The notes under the pieces are model-generated. The model did no database searches. It was not told the origin of the DNA and worked only from the letters and a program-made list of their open reading frames with translations. Source: Paragonimus westermani (lineage: Eukaryota; Platyhelminthes; Trematoda; Plagiorchiida; Troglotrematidae). From it: DNA of 64,000 nt. Position 1 is the first letter of the stretch, and each line of letters begins with the position of its first letter. Both the position numbers and the translations under genes were made by a program. Shown here one piece after another: positions 50,001 through 57,817 of the stretch. The stretch covers positions 1 to 64,000 of the forward strand of contig QNGE01000752.1 in NCBI GenBank assembly GCA_008508345.1, read 5' to 3'.

Positions 50001-52154
50001 GGAAGAGGATCATACGGCTGAATGAGTGTTTTGAATGAGGGCAAGCTTCAAGGTTGGATCACAAGAATGGTTGTCCACATTTGGCTGAAATGAATGCTTC
50101 ATCTTTCGGTTTGACATAGGATTTCTGCACTCCAATCTGTTTTTATTCTAGAATGCGACTTAGGCATTTATGAACAGCCGCTCCTAGATGAGGTGGAATC
50201 GAGCATTGCCAACGCACCTGCCTCTTGCCCCACCGAGCTACTACATGCAGTAGTGGAAAATGAACCACCTGAAGGTAATGAGAAAAGCTTCGTTATAAAA
50301 TTTCCCTGTATGACCATCGCGCTTCCTTGTTACCGTTCCCGGACGTACCGTTCAGCAGGACGTCCTCGGATGGTTCCTACGAGGGAACAGCTCATTGAAA
50401 GTTCGAAGTATGGTATCGGAGCCTATTACACAATATCACCCCCATCTGCCAAAAGATTCCCGAACACTGATGAGCACTCTGAGAATGTGCACTAAAGTGG
50501 TCATAGGAAATGGAGTTTGTGTTCACTTTGGTTTGATCCGCGGTTTGTGTGCTGTCCTCTGCCGGACCCCCGATATTGCTTTCAAAACAATATCTCCAAC
50601 CGGCGGGCTCCATTTATGTGAACAGTAGCTAGAAAGTGAGCACTACTACGACACCATTGTGTCCCATTTATCTCGATTAGGGGGTACGGACCTTCGTGAT
50701 CTCCTACATCGAATACTGTCCTCGGTGTTCAGCGTGAATTTCTCAACGCAACTTAACTGGAGTGGGGTACATGGAAAGCATCAAGCCAGTAAACTGAGAA
50801 CCATGAAAGTTGTCATAGGTAGAAAATCTATGTTCAGTTATATTAATCAATTTTAAACGCCGTATATCACTCTCGTTTTGCCGGAGCGACAGAGAAAGAG
50901 GTGTAATGGGAGATTAGAAAGTGGCTGCATAACGCGCCAGACCGAGAAGGTGAACGGAAACTCAGGATGAAAACTAACGCTATTCACTTTTTCCCTTCAT
51001 ATGTTATGTCCTTGAGGCATATGTGTACACGCGTGTACATTTATGTTTCTTTCTACGGATATATGTATATTTTTGGTAAACTGCTTTCGGATCTGTATGA
51101 AACATACCCATTTCCACCACGGCAATTATGAGCGACTGCCACTTGAACAATAATGTGCATCATCCTGTCAACTATCGTCACCTTTTTTAAATCTCGTTTT
51201 CAGATCATTAGAATGCGTGCGCCTAAATTGCAATTCGACAAATCAGGTAAGACGGGTTATTACCTATAAATATGTGTTTTCGTTTGTAAACTGCGTTCAC
51301 ACTTGAAATGTTATATTCAGTGTGGCACTTCAACCATAAATTGTCTTCGGGAGATTTGTTATCGCTTTTAACTCAATAACTTCAGTTGTTTGTTTAGGTA
51401 TTTTTATCCACGTGAACATTCAAACTACGCCACGCCGCTTCACTGAAGTCCTCATCTACAGTATCCATTCCGTTACCTAGCGAGTACTCTTCAAAGATTC
51501 GCAATCTGTATGGGCAATGAAGATCAGTACGCGAGGTCCCCATATGAACCACCAACGAAGTGCACGCGAAAATGGCCATTTGTTTAATCGAACAACCGTG
51601 TTGTAACTCCATGAAAACTAACAATAATTAAGCACGCTTTTTCAATGTTTCAATCATGCATTGGCGGGTCGCCCTTGGACTGGGGAGTAATGTATATGAG
51701 GTACAGAAGGAATAAAGATGAGCTGAATGAATGCGTAGTGAAGAAAAAAAATCGGGTGCGTGGGAGGGGTTTTGCGCAATAAAATGTTTTTGGGGCTAGC
51801 CCATATTTTGCCCCCATGGTTCCTATAGGGGTTGTTATGTCTCAACCTATTTTTACCCGGGTGGTGGCCACCACCAGCCCCCAACAGTTCAGCCGCCCCA
51901 TAAAACATGCATGCGTTCAGAGAACTCTCTTACGTCGTGTTTTTTTTTAATTAATCCCGACAGAAAACGCTATTTAACTCTTCGTTAACAGACATACTGT
52001 ACGTATATCTCGTCAAGCGAAAAGACATCTTATATGACATACCAGTGCTTTCGTCAGCAGCGAGAATGCCTTTCCCAGATTCAACAATCTTTTTTGCAAT
52101 CGATTTCAGCTTATCTTCCTGTTCAGGTTGCAAGTACACAGAGAACGACGGCAT
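7461..52154 (-). CDS. Fructose-bisphosphate aldolase, class I (six-exon gene span)
   Basis: Cytosolic glycolytic and gluconeogenic enzyme that reversibly cleaves fructose 1,6-bisphosphate to dihydroxyacetone phosphate and glyceraldehyde 3-phosphate through a lysine Schiff base. Joining 52154-52043, 33758-33492, 25237-25077, 21097-20894, 9333-9079 and 7553-7461 gives one open frame of 1092 nt, that is 363 residues plus stop, the usual length for animal aldolases. Counting Met as 1, the expected active-site residues are present: D34 (ILAADEST), K108 (GIKLDKG), K147 (FAKWRCVLK), E188/E190 (VEPEVL), Schiff-base K230 (EGTLLKPN), S272 ([10 protein letters not shown]), R304 (FGRALQ) and C-terminal Y363. 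Introns are about 18.3, 8.3, 4.0, 11.6 and 1.5 kb, all GT..AG. No inactivating change is seen in any exon, so I read the gene as functional. The paralogue type (A, B or C) is a vertebrate distinction and does not apply. Confidence 0.96.
7554..9078 (-). other. Aldolase intron 5
   Basis: 1525-nt GT..AG intron. Apart from the 8492-8954 protein-like remnant, nothing recognisable was seen. A B-box-like GGTTCAAATCC occurs near 7950 without an A box. Confidence 0.85.
8492..8954 (-). pseudogene. Unidentified protein-like remnant with one frameshift
   Basis: Two overlapping minus-strand frames read like one protein of about 150 residues. The first (8954-8748) contains [20 protein letters not shown] and [10 protein letters not shown] and stops at TGA. 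The second, starting within it near 8761, continues [17 protein letters not shown], then [32 protein letters not shown] and GVWYRNDQ, ending in TAA at 8492. One inserted base would join them. Cysteines and possible N-glycosylation sites (NFT) suggest an extracellular domain, which is inference. I do not recognise the family. It lies inside aldolase intron 5 on the same strand. Confidence 0.4.
9079..9333 (-). CDS. Aldolase coding exon 5 (residues 249-333)
   Basis: Acceptor TTAG, then [19 protein letters not shown], the phosphate-binding [10 protein letters not shown] with S272, and [12 protein letters not shown] with R304. The exon ends LLKRAS at a GTAAGT donor, which is preferred over a GT two bases upstream because it keeps phase 0 with the last exon. 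Length 255 nt, 85 codons. Confidence 0.95.
11023..11061. repeat. Microsatellite (ATA/AAT)n
   Basis: Uninterrupted trinucleotide run of about 13 units within aldolase intron 4. On the minus strand it would translate as polyisoleucine, which is an artefact. Confidence 0.95.
13121..13148. repeat. AT-rich TA/CATATA simple repeat
   Basis: TATATTTATATACATATACATATATA-type low-complexity run in aldolase intron 4. Confidence 0.8.
20894..21097 (-). CDS. Aldolase coding exon 4 (residues 181-248)
   Basis: Starts [19 protein letters not shown] after a CAG acceptor, carrying the catalytic E188 and E190. The Schiff-base lysine K230 sits in [13 protein letters not shown]. The exon is 204 nt, phase 0 at both ends, with donor GTATGT after YTPQQ. 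Intron 4, about 11.6 kb, follows. Confidence 0.96.
21098..25076 (-). other. Aldolase intron 3
   Basis: About 4.0 kb. Contains the plus-strand exon-like cluster at 21379-21659 and a perfect 12-bp tandem duplication (24162-24185). Otherwise no recognised element. Confidence 0.8.
21379..21659 (+). other. Possible start and first micro-exons of an antisense gene
   Basis: On the plus strand, ATG GAC AAG AAT GCC G is followed directly by a GTAAGT donor (exon 21379-21394, phase 1). An acceptor TTTCCAG precedes 21488, from which the frame continues through [17 protein letters not shown] to a GT at 21547. A TTTTTTCAG acceptor precedes 21599, where [20 protein letters not shown] is read to a GTAAAT donor after 21659. 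Phases 1, 0 and 1 are compatible and introns would be 93 and 52 bp. The middle donor (GTACAT) is weak. No family is recognised, and chance splice motifs are a real alternative. Confidence 0.2.
25077..25237 (-). CDS. Aldolase coding exon 3 (residues 127-180)
   Basis: After a CTCCTCCAG acceptor, the exon completes G127 and reads [20 protein letters not shown]. It includes K147 and the invariant KWRCVLKI block, then [19 protein letters not shown] and ICQQ. It is 161 nt, phase 1 to phase 0, with a GTATGC donor. The opposite strand is also open over this exon, but only as a shadow of the real frame. Confidence 0.96.
25960..26160 (+). mobile_element. Non-LTR retrotransposon C-terminal fragment
   Basis: In one plus frame with stops, the sequence reads [16 protein letters not shown]. 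This resembles the (L)RWLGHVLRMP-type motif near the end of many flatworm and insect LINE polyproteins. The fragment is short and badly decayed, and the family cannot be fixed. Confidence 0.4.
31479..31512. repeat. AT-rich microsatellite
   Basis: Two ATATATAT runs separated by GAATATAA, in aldolase intron 2. Confidence 0.9.
32160..32298 (+). other. Exon-like segment on the strand opposite aldolase
   Basis: A TTTATCTTGCAG acceptor precedes 32160 and a GTAAGA donor follows 32298. The 139-nt interval is open (phase 0 to phase 1) and reads [18 protein letters not shown], then [12 protein letters not shown], then [16 protein letters not shown]. The composition is clearly protein-like, and the similarity ends at the splice sites. 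I do not recognise the domain. It could be an exon of a gene interleaved with aldolase or a captured exon. Its phase-1 end matches the start of the exon-like segment at 49766. Confidence 0.35.
33492..33758 (-). CDS. Aldolase coding exon 2 (residues 38-127)
   Basis: The acceptor ...CCAG and the first two bases complete G38, followed by [19 protein letters not shown]. The exon carries [10 protein letters not shown], the basic loop with K108 in [13 protein letters not shown], and ends ECTTQ plus the first base of G127. It is 267 nt, phase 1 to phase 1. The donor is GTGAGC. Sequence on both sides of these junctions loses aldolase similarity at once, which fixes the boundaries. Confidence 0.96.
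34847..35411 (+). repeat. Left arm of 565-bp inverted repeat
   Basis: Begins AAGCGACAACCGGACG and ends GGGATGGACCAACC. The reverse complement is found at 40667-41231. Both arms are exactly 565 bp, and no mismatch was noticed in any segment compared by eye. The sequence outside either end diverges immediately. It contains no clear protein. Outer flank on this side is TTTT. Confidence 0.95.
38090..39900 (-). mobile_element. Decayed non-LTR retrotransposon (LINE) between the inverted-repeat arms
   Basis: Minus-strand fragments in the correct order for a LINE reverse transcriptase. A linker reads [20 protein letters not shown], then [20 protein letters not shown], then [19 protein letters not shown] (compare the GFR...TVDMIFVARQLQ motif of RTE-like elements), then an FTK..D segment. 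After a scrambled stretch comes [14 protein letters not shown], like the YxAVVLxTLLYGCETW motif of the C-terminal domain. Many stops and frameshifts break it. The endonuclease end and the polymerase YADD motif were not found. Confidence 0.75.
40667..41231 (-). repeat. Right arm of 565-bp inverted repeat
   Basis: Reverse complement of 34847-35411, 5255 bp away from it. The outer flank is TTT followed by CGATAGTTATCG. The arms could be terminal inverted repeats of a large DNA element, an inverted segmental duplication, or an assembly artefact. No transposase was seen between them, and no convincing target-site duplication flanks the pair. Confidence 0.95.
42724..42734 (+). repeat. G homopolymer (11 nt)
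   Basis: Run of eleven G in aldolase intron 1. Such runs are prone to sequencing and replication slippage. Confidence 0.9.
43690..44340 (+). mobile_element. Non-LTR retrotransposon C-terminal fragment
   Basis: Plus-strand pieces in two frames. [11 protein letters not shown] is similar to the RLxVFDHRCLR motif. Then [11 protein letters not shown] and [20 protein letters not shown] followed by RIRFPGWGF match the tail of LINE polyproteins, with repeated stops. It is followed directly by the repeat at 44425-44700. The family is different from the CR1-like element near 53-56 kb. Confidence 0.6.
44425..44700 (+). repeat. Dispersed repeat, LINE 3' untranslated tail (copy B)
   Basis: Shares several blocks with 4690-4960, including GTAGGCACCTTGAT and a TTAAGCAT block, with a long pyrimidine-rich run between. 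Its position just after the LINE C-terminal fragment suggests both copies are tails of one LINE family. Confidence 0.55.
46874..48230 (+). mobile_element. CR1/jockey-like LINE reverse transcriptase fragment
   Basis: A continuous series of RT motifs across three frames. [20 protein letters not shown] comes first, then [20 protein letters not shown], an [13 protein letters not shown] segment, [20 protein letters not shown] and a ...[10 protein letters not shown] polymerase box. The last reads YADE rather than YADD, a probable loss of activity. Downstream, [20 protein letters not shown] is the conserved thumb-region motif, and [19 protein letters not shown] matches the C-terminal end. It is 5'-truncated with no endonuclease seen. 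Confidence 0.85.
49424..49450. repeat. Perfect 9-bp stem hairpin
   Basis: CCCCATTTT and AAAATGGGG separated by nine bases, inside aldolase intron 1. It could fold in RNA; no function is implied. Confidence 0.6.
49766..50412 (+). other. Cluster of phase-1 exon-like segments antisense to aldolase
   Basis: Three plus-strand intervals have good splice signals and phase 1 at both ends. 49766-49891 (acceptor CCTTTTACAG, donor GTAAGT) reads [19 protein letters not shown], then [10 protein letters not shown]. 50152-50274 (acceptor TTTTTATTCTAG, donor GTAATG) reads [17 protein letters not shown], then [16 protein letters not shown]. 50356-50412 (acceptor CGTTCAG, donor GTATCG) reads [20 protein letters not shown], with an AT-hook-like GRPR. 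The frame joins without stops. Another acceptor at 49958 opens a frame that ends in TGA without a usable donor. No family is recognised. Confidence 0.35.
52043..52154 (-). CDS. Aldolase coding exon 1 (residues 1-38)
   Basis: Begins at ATG 52154-52152. The frame upstream meets a TAA before any other ATG, so this start is well supported. It encodes [12 protein letters not shown], then a helical segment, then the phosphate- and substrate-binding motif [11 protein letters not shown]. The exon ends inside the codon for G38 (phase 1) at a GTATGT donor. Intron 1, about 18.3 kb, follows. A separate 5' non-coding exon, or a spliced-leader site as used by many flatworm mRNAs, could lie upstream but I cannot place one. 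Confidence 0.95.
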
Positions 52155-52334
52155 AATATGACCACACCAACGACGCGCAAGAAATGTGGTTTAAAAGCGC
52201 TCCCGAAACTGTGGCCTTACAATAAGAATAACGTTGTATAGTTAAACAATTTGTAACGCTCACATTAGTAAAAATGTGACCAAAAAGTTAATTACTGACT
52301 TTTGTTCTTTATTGTGAATTCTTATCATGTATGA

Positions 52335-52341
52335 TTTTATA
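52335..52341 (-). promoter_or_regulatory. Possible TATA box upstream of aldolase
   Basis: TATAAAA on the minus strand, about 180 nt upstream of the aldolase ATG, between the gene and the divergent LINE that begins near 52600. The local sequence is AT-rich, so a chance match is quite possible. If 5' non-coding exons or trans-splicing exist, the true promoter may be elsewhere. Confidence 0.2.
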
Positions 52342-52639
52342 ATTTTGCATTTTATCAGGCTGACCGCTGATTTGTTCACTTTCGAAATTTGGTTTAAATA
52401 TCCTCGCTGTCATTGTCCACTCATATGTTTGCTATCTTGGTGCCCAGTTCATCAGAAAGTATACACGATCATTGCTATTCTTTGTCGAATAGCATAACTC
52501 ATTGCATATTGTACAATTCGTGTTCGGTAGTATCCGTAATATTTTTTAGCCTCCTTGCATATTACTCGTCCTGGTCGACAATGACCCGTGTCGTATCTAG
52601 CAGTGCTGGGACTCGGCAGACACGGTCTGTAGCAGCAAG

Positions 52640-53760
52640 CGCCTGCGGCCGGTATGAATGTAAAATGTCCGTACCAACCTGGCATGCAGTACGACCAGTG
52701 TCAGAAGTGATATCACTTCAAGTGCACTGGTCTTAACGAACACCAGTACAAACAGCTAGCTTCCTCACCTCTTACTTACACCTGTGTGAGTTGCAAGTTC
52801 AGCGAAAACCAAGGCACCGCTCCGCATCTGACTGGTCTTACGTGCACCACATCAAGTGGAGTGACGCAAAAACCTGCAACTGTAAATGTGGGACTCTTCT
52901 TAGCTCTGTGTCTCCTCCCATTTCTTCCATGGAGAGTAAGATAGAGGTGTACCAAAGGACTCTGCCCGAAATGAAATTGGAACTACATTCTCTGAATGAT
53001 TATATAGCGCTTGATCTCCCTGGGGTTGCGATCACCAAGAAAGCAGTTGCCCTATCAACTGCCCACATNCGGCTGTACGAATGAAGGAAAAAGCTCTCAA
53101 GGAAAAGAGAGTAGTCTTATGAGGCCGCTTCCCTACAACCTCTTCTCCAACCGAGCTAGCTAAGACAGTCCTAGGAACTTCCTTCTCCACGGATGCCACA
53201 AACATGGTACTTGCGAGTAGGCTGCGGGCCAAGACAACCAAATGTCACTTGGCCTTTTGGTAAATTTGTCAGCCATGCTCAGCCTCGAATTAGTTGTGGG
53301 TAAAACAGAGGCTTCAAAGCCCGCCAACGCCCATCTGAAAGGCGTATCTTTCGACGGCTCCGGGCAAGAGAGAGCGAGACGCGAACGGCGGACTAAAACT
53401 AAAACACAAATCCTGGCGGACCAGAAGCTACAACTGGAGACTAAGTCGTAGTTTCTGCTATCGACGTAGCCCCTCAGACCCCTGTGCCTGTTGTGGAAAG
53501 CGGAGACACCGTCTGTATGGTCGTTCCAACGACCGACGCCTCAGGCACAGGCACAAGCACTGTGGGTACTCACGCCGCGCAAAACCGTCTTCAGAGTTAC
53601 CTACCATGAAACCCACCAAACTGCCCAGCAGAAGACTTTTCCTTTCAATAGTTCGGAACGGAAGCAGCCTGCTAGGACCGCATCCTACAACCCAAAAGAC
53701 ATCAATATAGCCCACCGCTATAAATATCTCTTTCAGTAACCCCATAACACAGCTCCCTTT
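52640..53760 (+). pseudogene. CR1-type ORF1 with PHD-like zinc finger
   Basis: In one frame near 52660-52800 the sequence reads QPGMQYDQCQKWYHFKCTGL and, shortly after, LTYTCVSCKF. The C..C..WYH..C....C..C pattern is that of a PHD finger. A frame change follows, then CNCKCGTLLSSV, the ISSMESKIEVYQ helix and MKEKALKEKRVVL, typical of the ORF1 region that supports nucleic-acid binding and multimerisation. One ambiguous base lies at 53069 and several stops occur downstream. Confidence 0.75.
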
Positions 53761-53774
53761 GCCGTCTTCCATGC

Positions 53775-56503
53775 ATGTATACGAACTGTCTGAGTCTGTT
53801 TAATAAGTTACCGGAAATCAGACAGTTAATTCATGACACCCAACCCCACATGTTCGCCTTCACGGGGACTTGGCTTACGGATGATATCAGTGACAGTGAA
53901 CTGAGTGTCCCGGGGTATTCAGTTTACCGGGCTGACTCTGCCCGAGGAAGAATGGGGAATTCTGCAATTTTTCTTCAGCAGTGTCTCCCGACGCCCACGG
54001 TTATGGTGGCCTACAGTATTCTGATAAATGTGACACTCTGTGGCCTCGACTACCACTGCGTGGCCAAGACTCACTCCTAATGGGGGGTATTTATCGTTCT
54101 CCTTCATGAGACGTCTCCGACGGCGACACCGTTCTGGTAAGCCTAGAAAACTTCCTAGGCTTACAACGCTCTACTCATTTGCTTGTTATGGGTGATTTTA
54201 ATGCACCCAAGATAAACCGGGCATCAGTTTCTCACCAGAACTATGAAGGCGTATTCTCGACTTCCTTATCAACGCTGATACTTCGGAGGGCGTTGTCACA
54301 GGGCGTCACCGCTCTGATGCGGTACCGTTTTGCTCAGATTCCCTCTCTGCTCGACTAAGTTATCACTAATGAGAGCCACCTGGTAGACAGAATGTTCATC
54401 AAGCCGCCACTTGGACACAGTGACCACTCTCTGTTTGCTTTTGATCTTATATGTTACTGGTAACAACAACCAGCACAAAATTCCACCGTTTGAAACTTTA
54501 ACCAGAGAGATTTTAACGGCCTGAGAATCTACCTAGGTTCACTTCTTCTTGACTTGGGCTCCGTGGACCAGAACTACCACACGTTTCATAGCGCAATTTA
54601 GAAAGCAGACGACTTATTTATGCCGCGCAAAATGTATATTTTCTCTTACCGACCACCCCCTCCACGCAGGATACGTCGTCTTCTTGACAACCGTTCCTAA
54701 TTATTCGCGAAGCATAAGCTTACAGGAAACTCAGAGGACCTAAGCGCGTTCCACATTGTTCGAAACAGGTGTAGGCGGGATATCCGCGGACACACCAAAC
54801 TCGTACAAGAGAAGATCCTCCTCAGAGCCCGCGGGAACAAAAACTTCTTATTCACGCACATGCCACGACTAAGAAAGAACAAACCTTCCGCTCTTTCTTT
54901 ACGACCGCCCAACGGGGAGGCTTCATCTGACTCCCTAGTTGTGGCCGAGTTATTCAGGGAGTACTTCTCGGCAATCTACGACGTCGCATCCCCGAGCTGG
55001 CATCCTGTACTACGGTTGCAGAAGTTTAGGTAAACACTCGTGACCGCTGAGTTCTTTGTGCTAGATGTTGAAGACCTTTTACTCAAGGTTAATTCATAGA
55101 GTGCAATGGGTCCTGACATGATCCATCCCAGAATACTCAGGGAAGCAGCTGCTAGTCTGGCTAAACCTCTTTATAAGCTGTTTAGGCAAACACTCCAGAC
55201 TAGCATCCTCCCTAGCGCATGAAAATAGGCGATGGTCGAACCCACATTTAAAGTGGGTGACCAGCACTCTCCGGCCAATCAGCCTCACTAGCATCCCGTG
55301 CAAAATAACGGAGCGCCTACTAAAGCGCGCCGTACTCAATCACTTCTTATCAAATAATCTTTTTTCTCCCACACAGCATGACTTCCTTCCTAATATGTCA
55401 TGCATAACAAACATGCTTATTTTCATGGATAGTCTGATGGAGGCCAATGACAATAGCCTCATCTCTGATGCTATATTCTTTGATTTTGCCAAGGCGTTTG
55501 ACCGTGTCCCACACGGCCCCCCGGAACACAAACTGAAAGCCTATGGTATTCAAGGAGAGGTTCTTCGCTGGATTGCCTCTTTTCTTGATAATAGAACGTT
55601 TAGAGTGGTGACCGGATCAGACCTTCCATCCCCCTCTTTCATTTTTGCGGGAGTTCCCCAAGGGTCAGTGCTAGGTCCTTTGTTATTCCTCATTTACATC
55701 AACGACCTTCCAAACAATATTTCCAGCAACGTCCTCTTATACGCAGACGACCTAAAAAATCTGGAATGCCACTGATCCCAGTGCACTACAAATTGATCTT
55801 AACGCGATCAAGCGCTTGTTGGACGATTGCAGCCTCCCACTAAATGAAAATAAATGTGCTCACACGTCACTCGGTAGAGATTCTGGCAATGCCTTCGTGA
55901 TTCATAGTGCATCTAGCACAGTAAATATCATGAGAATCGATCTGAAGAAAGATCCGGGCATCTGGTTGTCATCTAACTTGTCCCTCACGTACCACCATGA
56001 GATGGCGGCAAAAAAGGGATTCGCCGCTCTTATGATGATTGGGCGCACTTTCCCCCGCATGGACAAAAAAGCTTTTCAAACGCTTTACGGGATTTACATA
56101 AGACCGCTCCTCGAGTGTGCCAATCAGATCGTGTATACCGGCCTGAAGAGAGACATATTAGCTGTTGAGCTTGTCCAGCGCGCGGCCAACAAGATGGTCG
56201 CAGGCCTGAGTAATGTTACTTACGAGACTCGATTTTAAATTCTTGACCTTTACCCACTTGAATTTCGAAGACCCCGCGGTGATTTAATACTCACACGCTT
56301 CTTCTTTAGAGTACGTCTTGCAGAACAGTTCTTCACTGCGGCGAATGATGACGGCCGGCGAGGACATAATAGGATTTTTCTTAGGCAGCAGTTCTTTTCT
56401 TCCAGTGTTATTAACGATTCTGAGGTCGCCAGCAGCGCCTCTTGGGATCGCTTTGAAGCTTTGCTTGATTCTCATCTATCTAAAATTGCATTATGCGAAT
56501 AAT
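53775..56503 (+). pseudogene. CR1-like ORF2: endonuclease and reverse transcriptase
   Basis: Endonuclease: YTNCLSLFNKLPEIRQLI (catalytic Asn), PHMFAFTGTWLTDD (the usual catalytic Glu of ETWL is Gly here), MGDFNAP and GHSDHSL, the last two intact. An in-frame TAA falls in LD-VITNE. Reverse transcriptase: [73 protein letters not shown] and the catalytic LLYADDLK, followed by a frameshift. The tail from 55816 has LPLNENKC, YIRPLLECANQIV and RAANKMVAGLSNVTYETRF. The frame 55257-55775 is the longest intact piece. Confidence 0.93.
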
Positions 56504-56639
56504 CTTTGTCTGTTCTTGGTATTCATTGTGATCCCCAAGAGCGGTGCTACACCCTGTTTTCAATGATCGCCTTTCACCTCAACAGAAGCCCGCTGACACT
56601 GAGCAAGGAAAACCGACTGGATCCGGGAACTTTTGACCG

Positions 56640-57410
56640 TTGCCTCGAACCCGTGTATCAATCGCTGAATCGAACCGGCCATTATTAGCCAGAGAGAGAC
56701 CAGAGTTGGTCGTCACACCTTCAATGCTGTCTTCTTCGAATTTCTCAAAGCCTTCCATCGTGTCTCGAACGGTCTTCTTGTACGTAAACTTGGGGCTAAT
56801 GGTTACAAAGTAGTGGTTCTCCACTGGACTACATCGTCTCTTTGTAACCAAGCCTCCAGAGTAAAGACCGCACCTAACCTTTCTTCTCCTGCTGGAGTTC
56901 CTCAGGGATTCGCACTTGGCCTGCCTTTGTTGCTAACATGAACAAGTGATATTTGGATCCTTTTTTCTATTGCCGCTGCTCTCTAAGTTGACGATTTGAA
57001 AATCCGAGATATTTTTTCATCTCAGTGAACTAAAGATTGACCTCGTTCGCATTAAATGTGGATCGGCTGACTCAAGTCTCCCTTCAAACGACACCAATAG
57101 TACGCATACTTGGGAGACTCCTCGAATCTATTCTTGTTGCATAGCGCATAAAGTGCTGTGCACATCGCGAAAGTTGACCTAAAGAAAACTATGGTATATG
57201 GCTAACTTCTGGTGTCTTTAACCTATTGCCGATAGAAAGAGACTTGAAACTCTTGGGATATTAAAAGCGGCCTTCACTCCCATACACCAATATGCCTTTT
57301 AAACGCTTCAGTAGTCCAGCGAATTCGTGCATACCGCCTCGAAGCGAGACATTGTGTTTCAATTACTGCCTTCTAGGTCATCAAGAAACCGCCATATATC
57401 AAAGCAGGTG
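56640..57410 (+). mobile_element. Second CR1-like reverse transcriptase fragment
   Basis: Just after the previous element's end. Plus-strand pieces read FFEFLKAFHRVSNGLLVRKL, then SSPAGVPQGFALGLPLLL, then LLVDDLKI (the YADD box as VDD), and later RKRLETLGILKAAFTPIHQY. The RT palm motifs are in order but heavily mutated. It is more diverged than its neighbour, so it is probably an older insertion of a related family, not a duplication of it. Confidence 0.8.
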
Positions 57411-57817
57411 AACTACCTGGTTCCGGGTGGTCTGGGCCTTCAACCGCAAAACGGTGTACACACCGTTGAAAATCAAACCCAACTGGGTATCCAATGAAAC
57501 GTTGATTGATGTTTTGTTGAGAAGCTTGGAGTCTGGGTTCGCCGGGTATGTATAACCATTTCTTTTATCACATAGGTTTTGGCCATTCTGTCGGACAGAA
57601 ATAGTGAAACAGGTATAGCAGCACACTCTATAGGCTCATAAGGAAGTTGATTCAGCAAGTGAAAGAGTATGGCTAAGAATCAATTTCAGACGCGGATGGA
57701 GCCAGGACTTCAGAAGCAACTCCTATGGTGGGCCCTACAAATGAACATTGTTAAAATCGAAACAGGAGTTGGATGCAACCAGGTCAAACTGACTGGGTAA
57801 GCTAATGGTAATGCTAT

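Larger units (their letters stand above)
33759..52042 (-). other. Aldolase intron 1 (about 18.3 kb)
   Basis: The largest intron, between exons 1 and 2. It contains both arms of the 565-bp inverted repeat, a minus-strand LINE between the arms, a plus-strand LINE with 3' tail near 43.7-44.7 kb, a CR1/jockey-like RT fragment at 46.9-48.2 kb, a G tract at 42724, and the plus-strand exon-like cluster at 49.8-50.4 kb. The remaining stretches (33.8-34.8, 41.3-43.6, 44.8-46.8, 48.3-49.7 and 50.5-52.0 kb) show nothing I can identify. Confidence 0.9.
52600..56510 (+). mobile_element. Nearly complete CR1-like LINE, decayed
   Basis: Plus-strand element with ORF1 carrying a PHD-type zinc finger and coiled-coil-like region, then ORF2 with apurinic-type endonuclease and reverse transcriptase, ending in the conserved C-terminal LDLYPLEFRR..GD region and HLSKIALCE. 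Order, spacing and motifs fit the CR1 clade. Multiple stops and frameshifts make it inactive. The 5' limit is uncertain; it lies within about 450 bp of the aldolase start and points away from that gene. Confidence 0.9.

Noticed and set aside
49958..50038. Extra exon after the acceptor at 49958
   Set aside because: The frame stays open to a TGA with no phase-1 donor, so it cannot join the neighbouring phase-1 segments cleanly.
51951..52042. Extending aldolase exon 1 past the GTATGT donor
   Set aside because: Residues after the donor lose aldolase similarity, and joining to exon 2 at G38 restores the conserved STGTIGNRF sequence.
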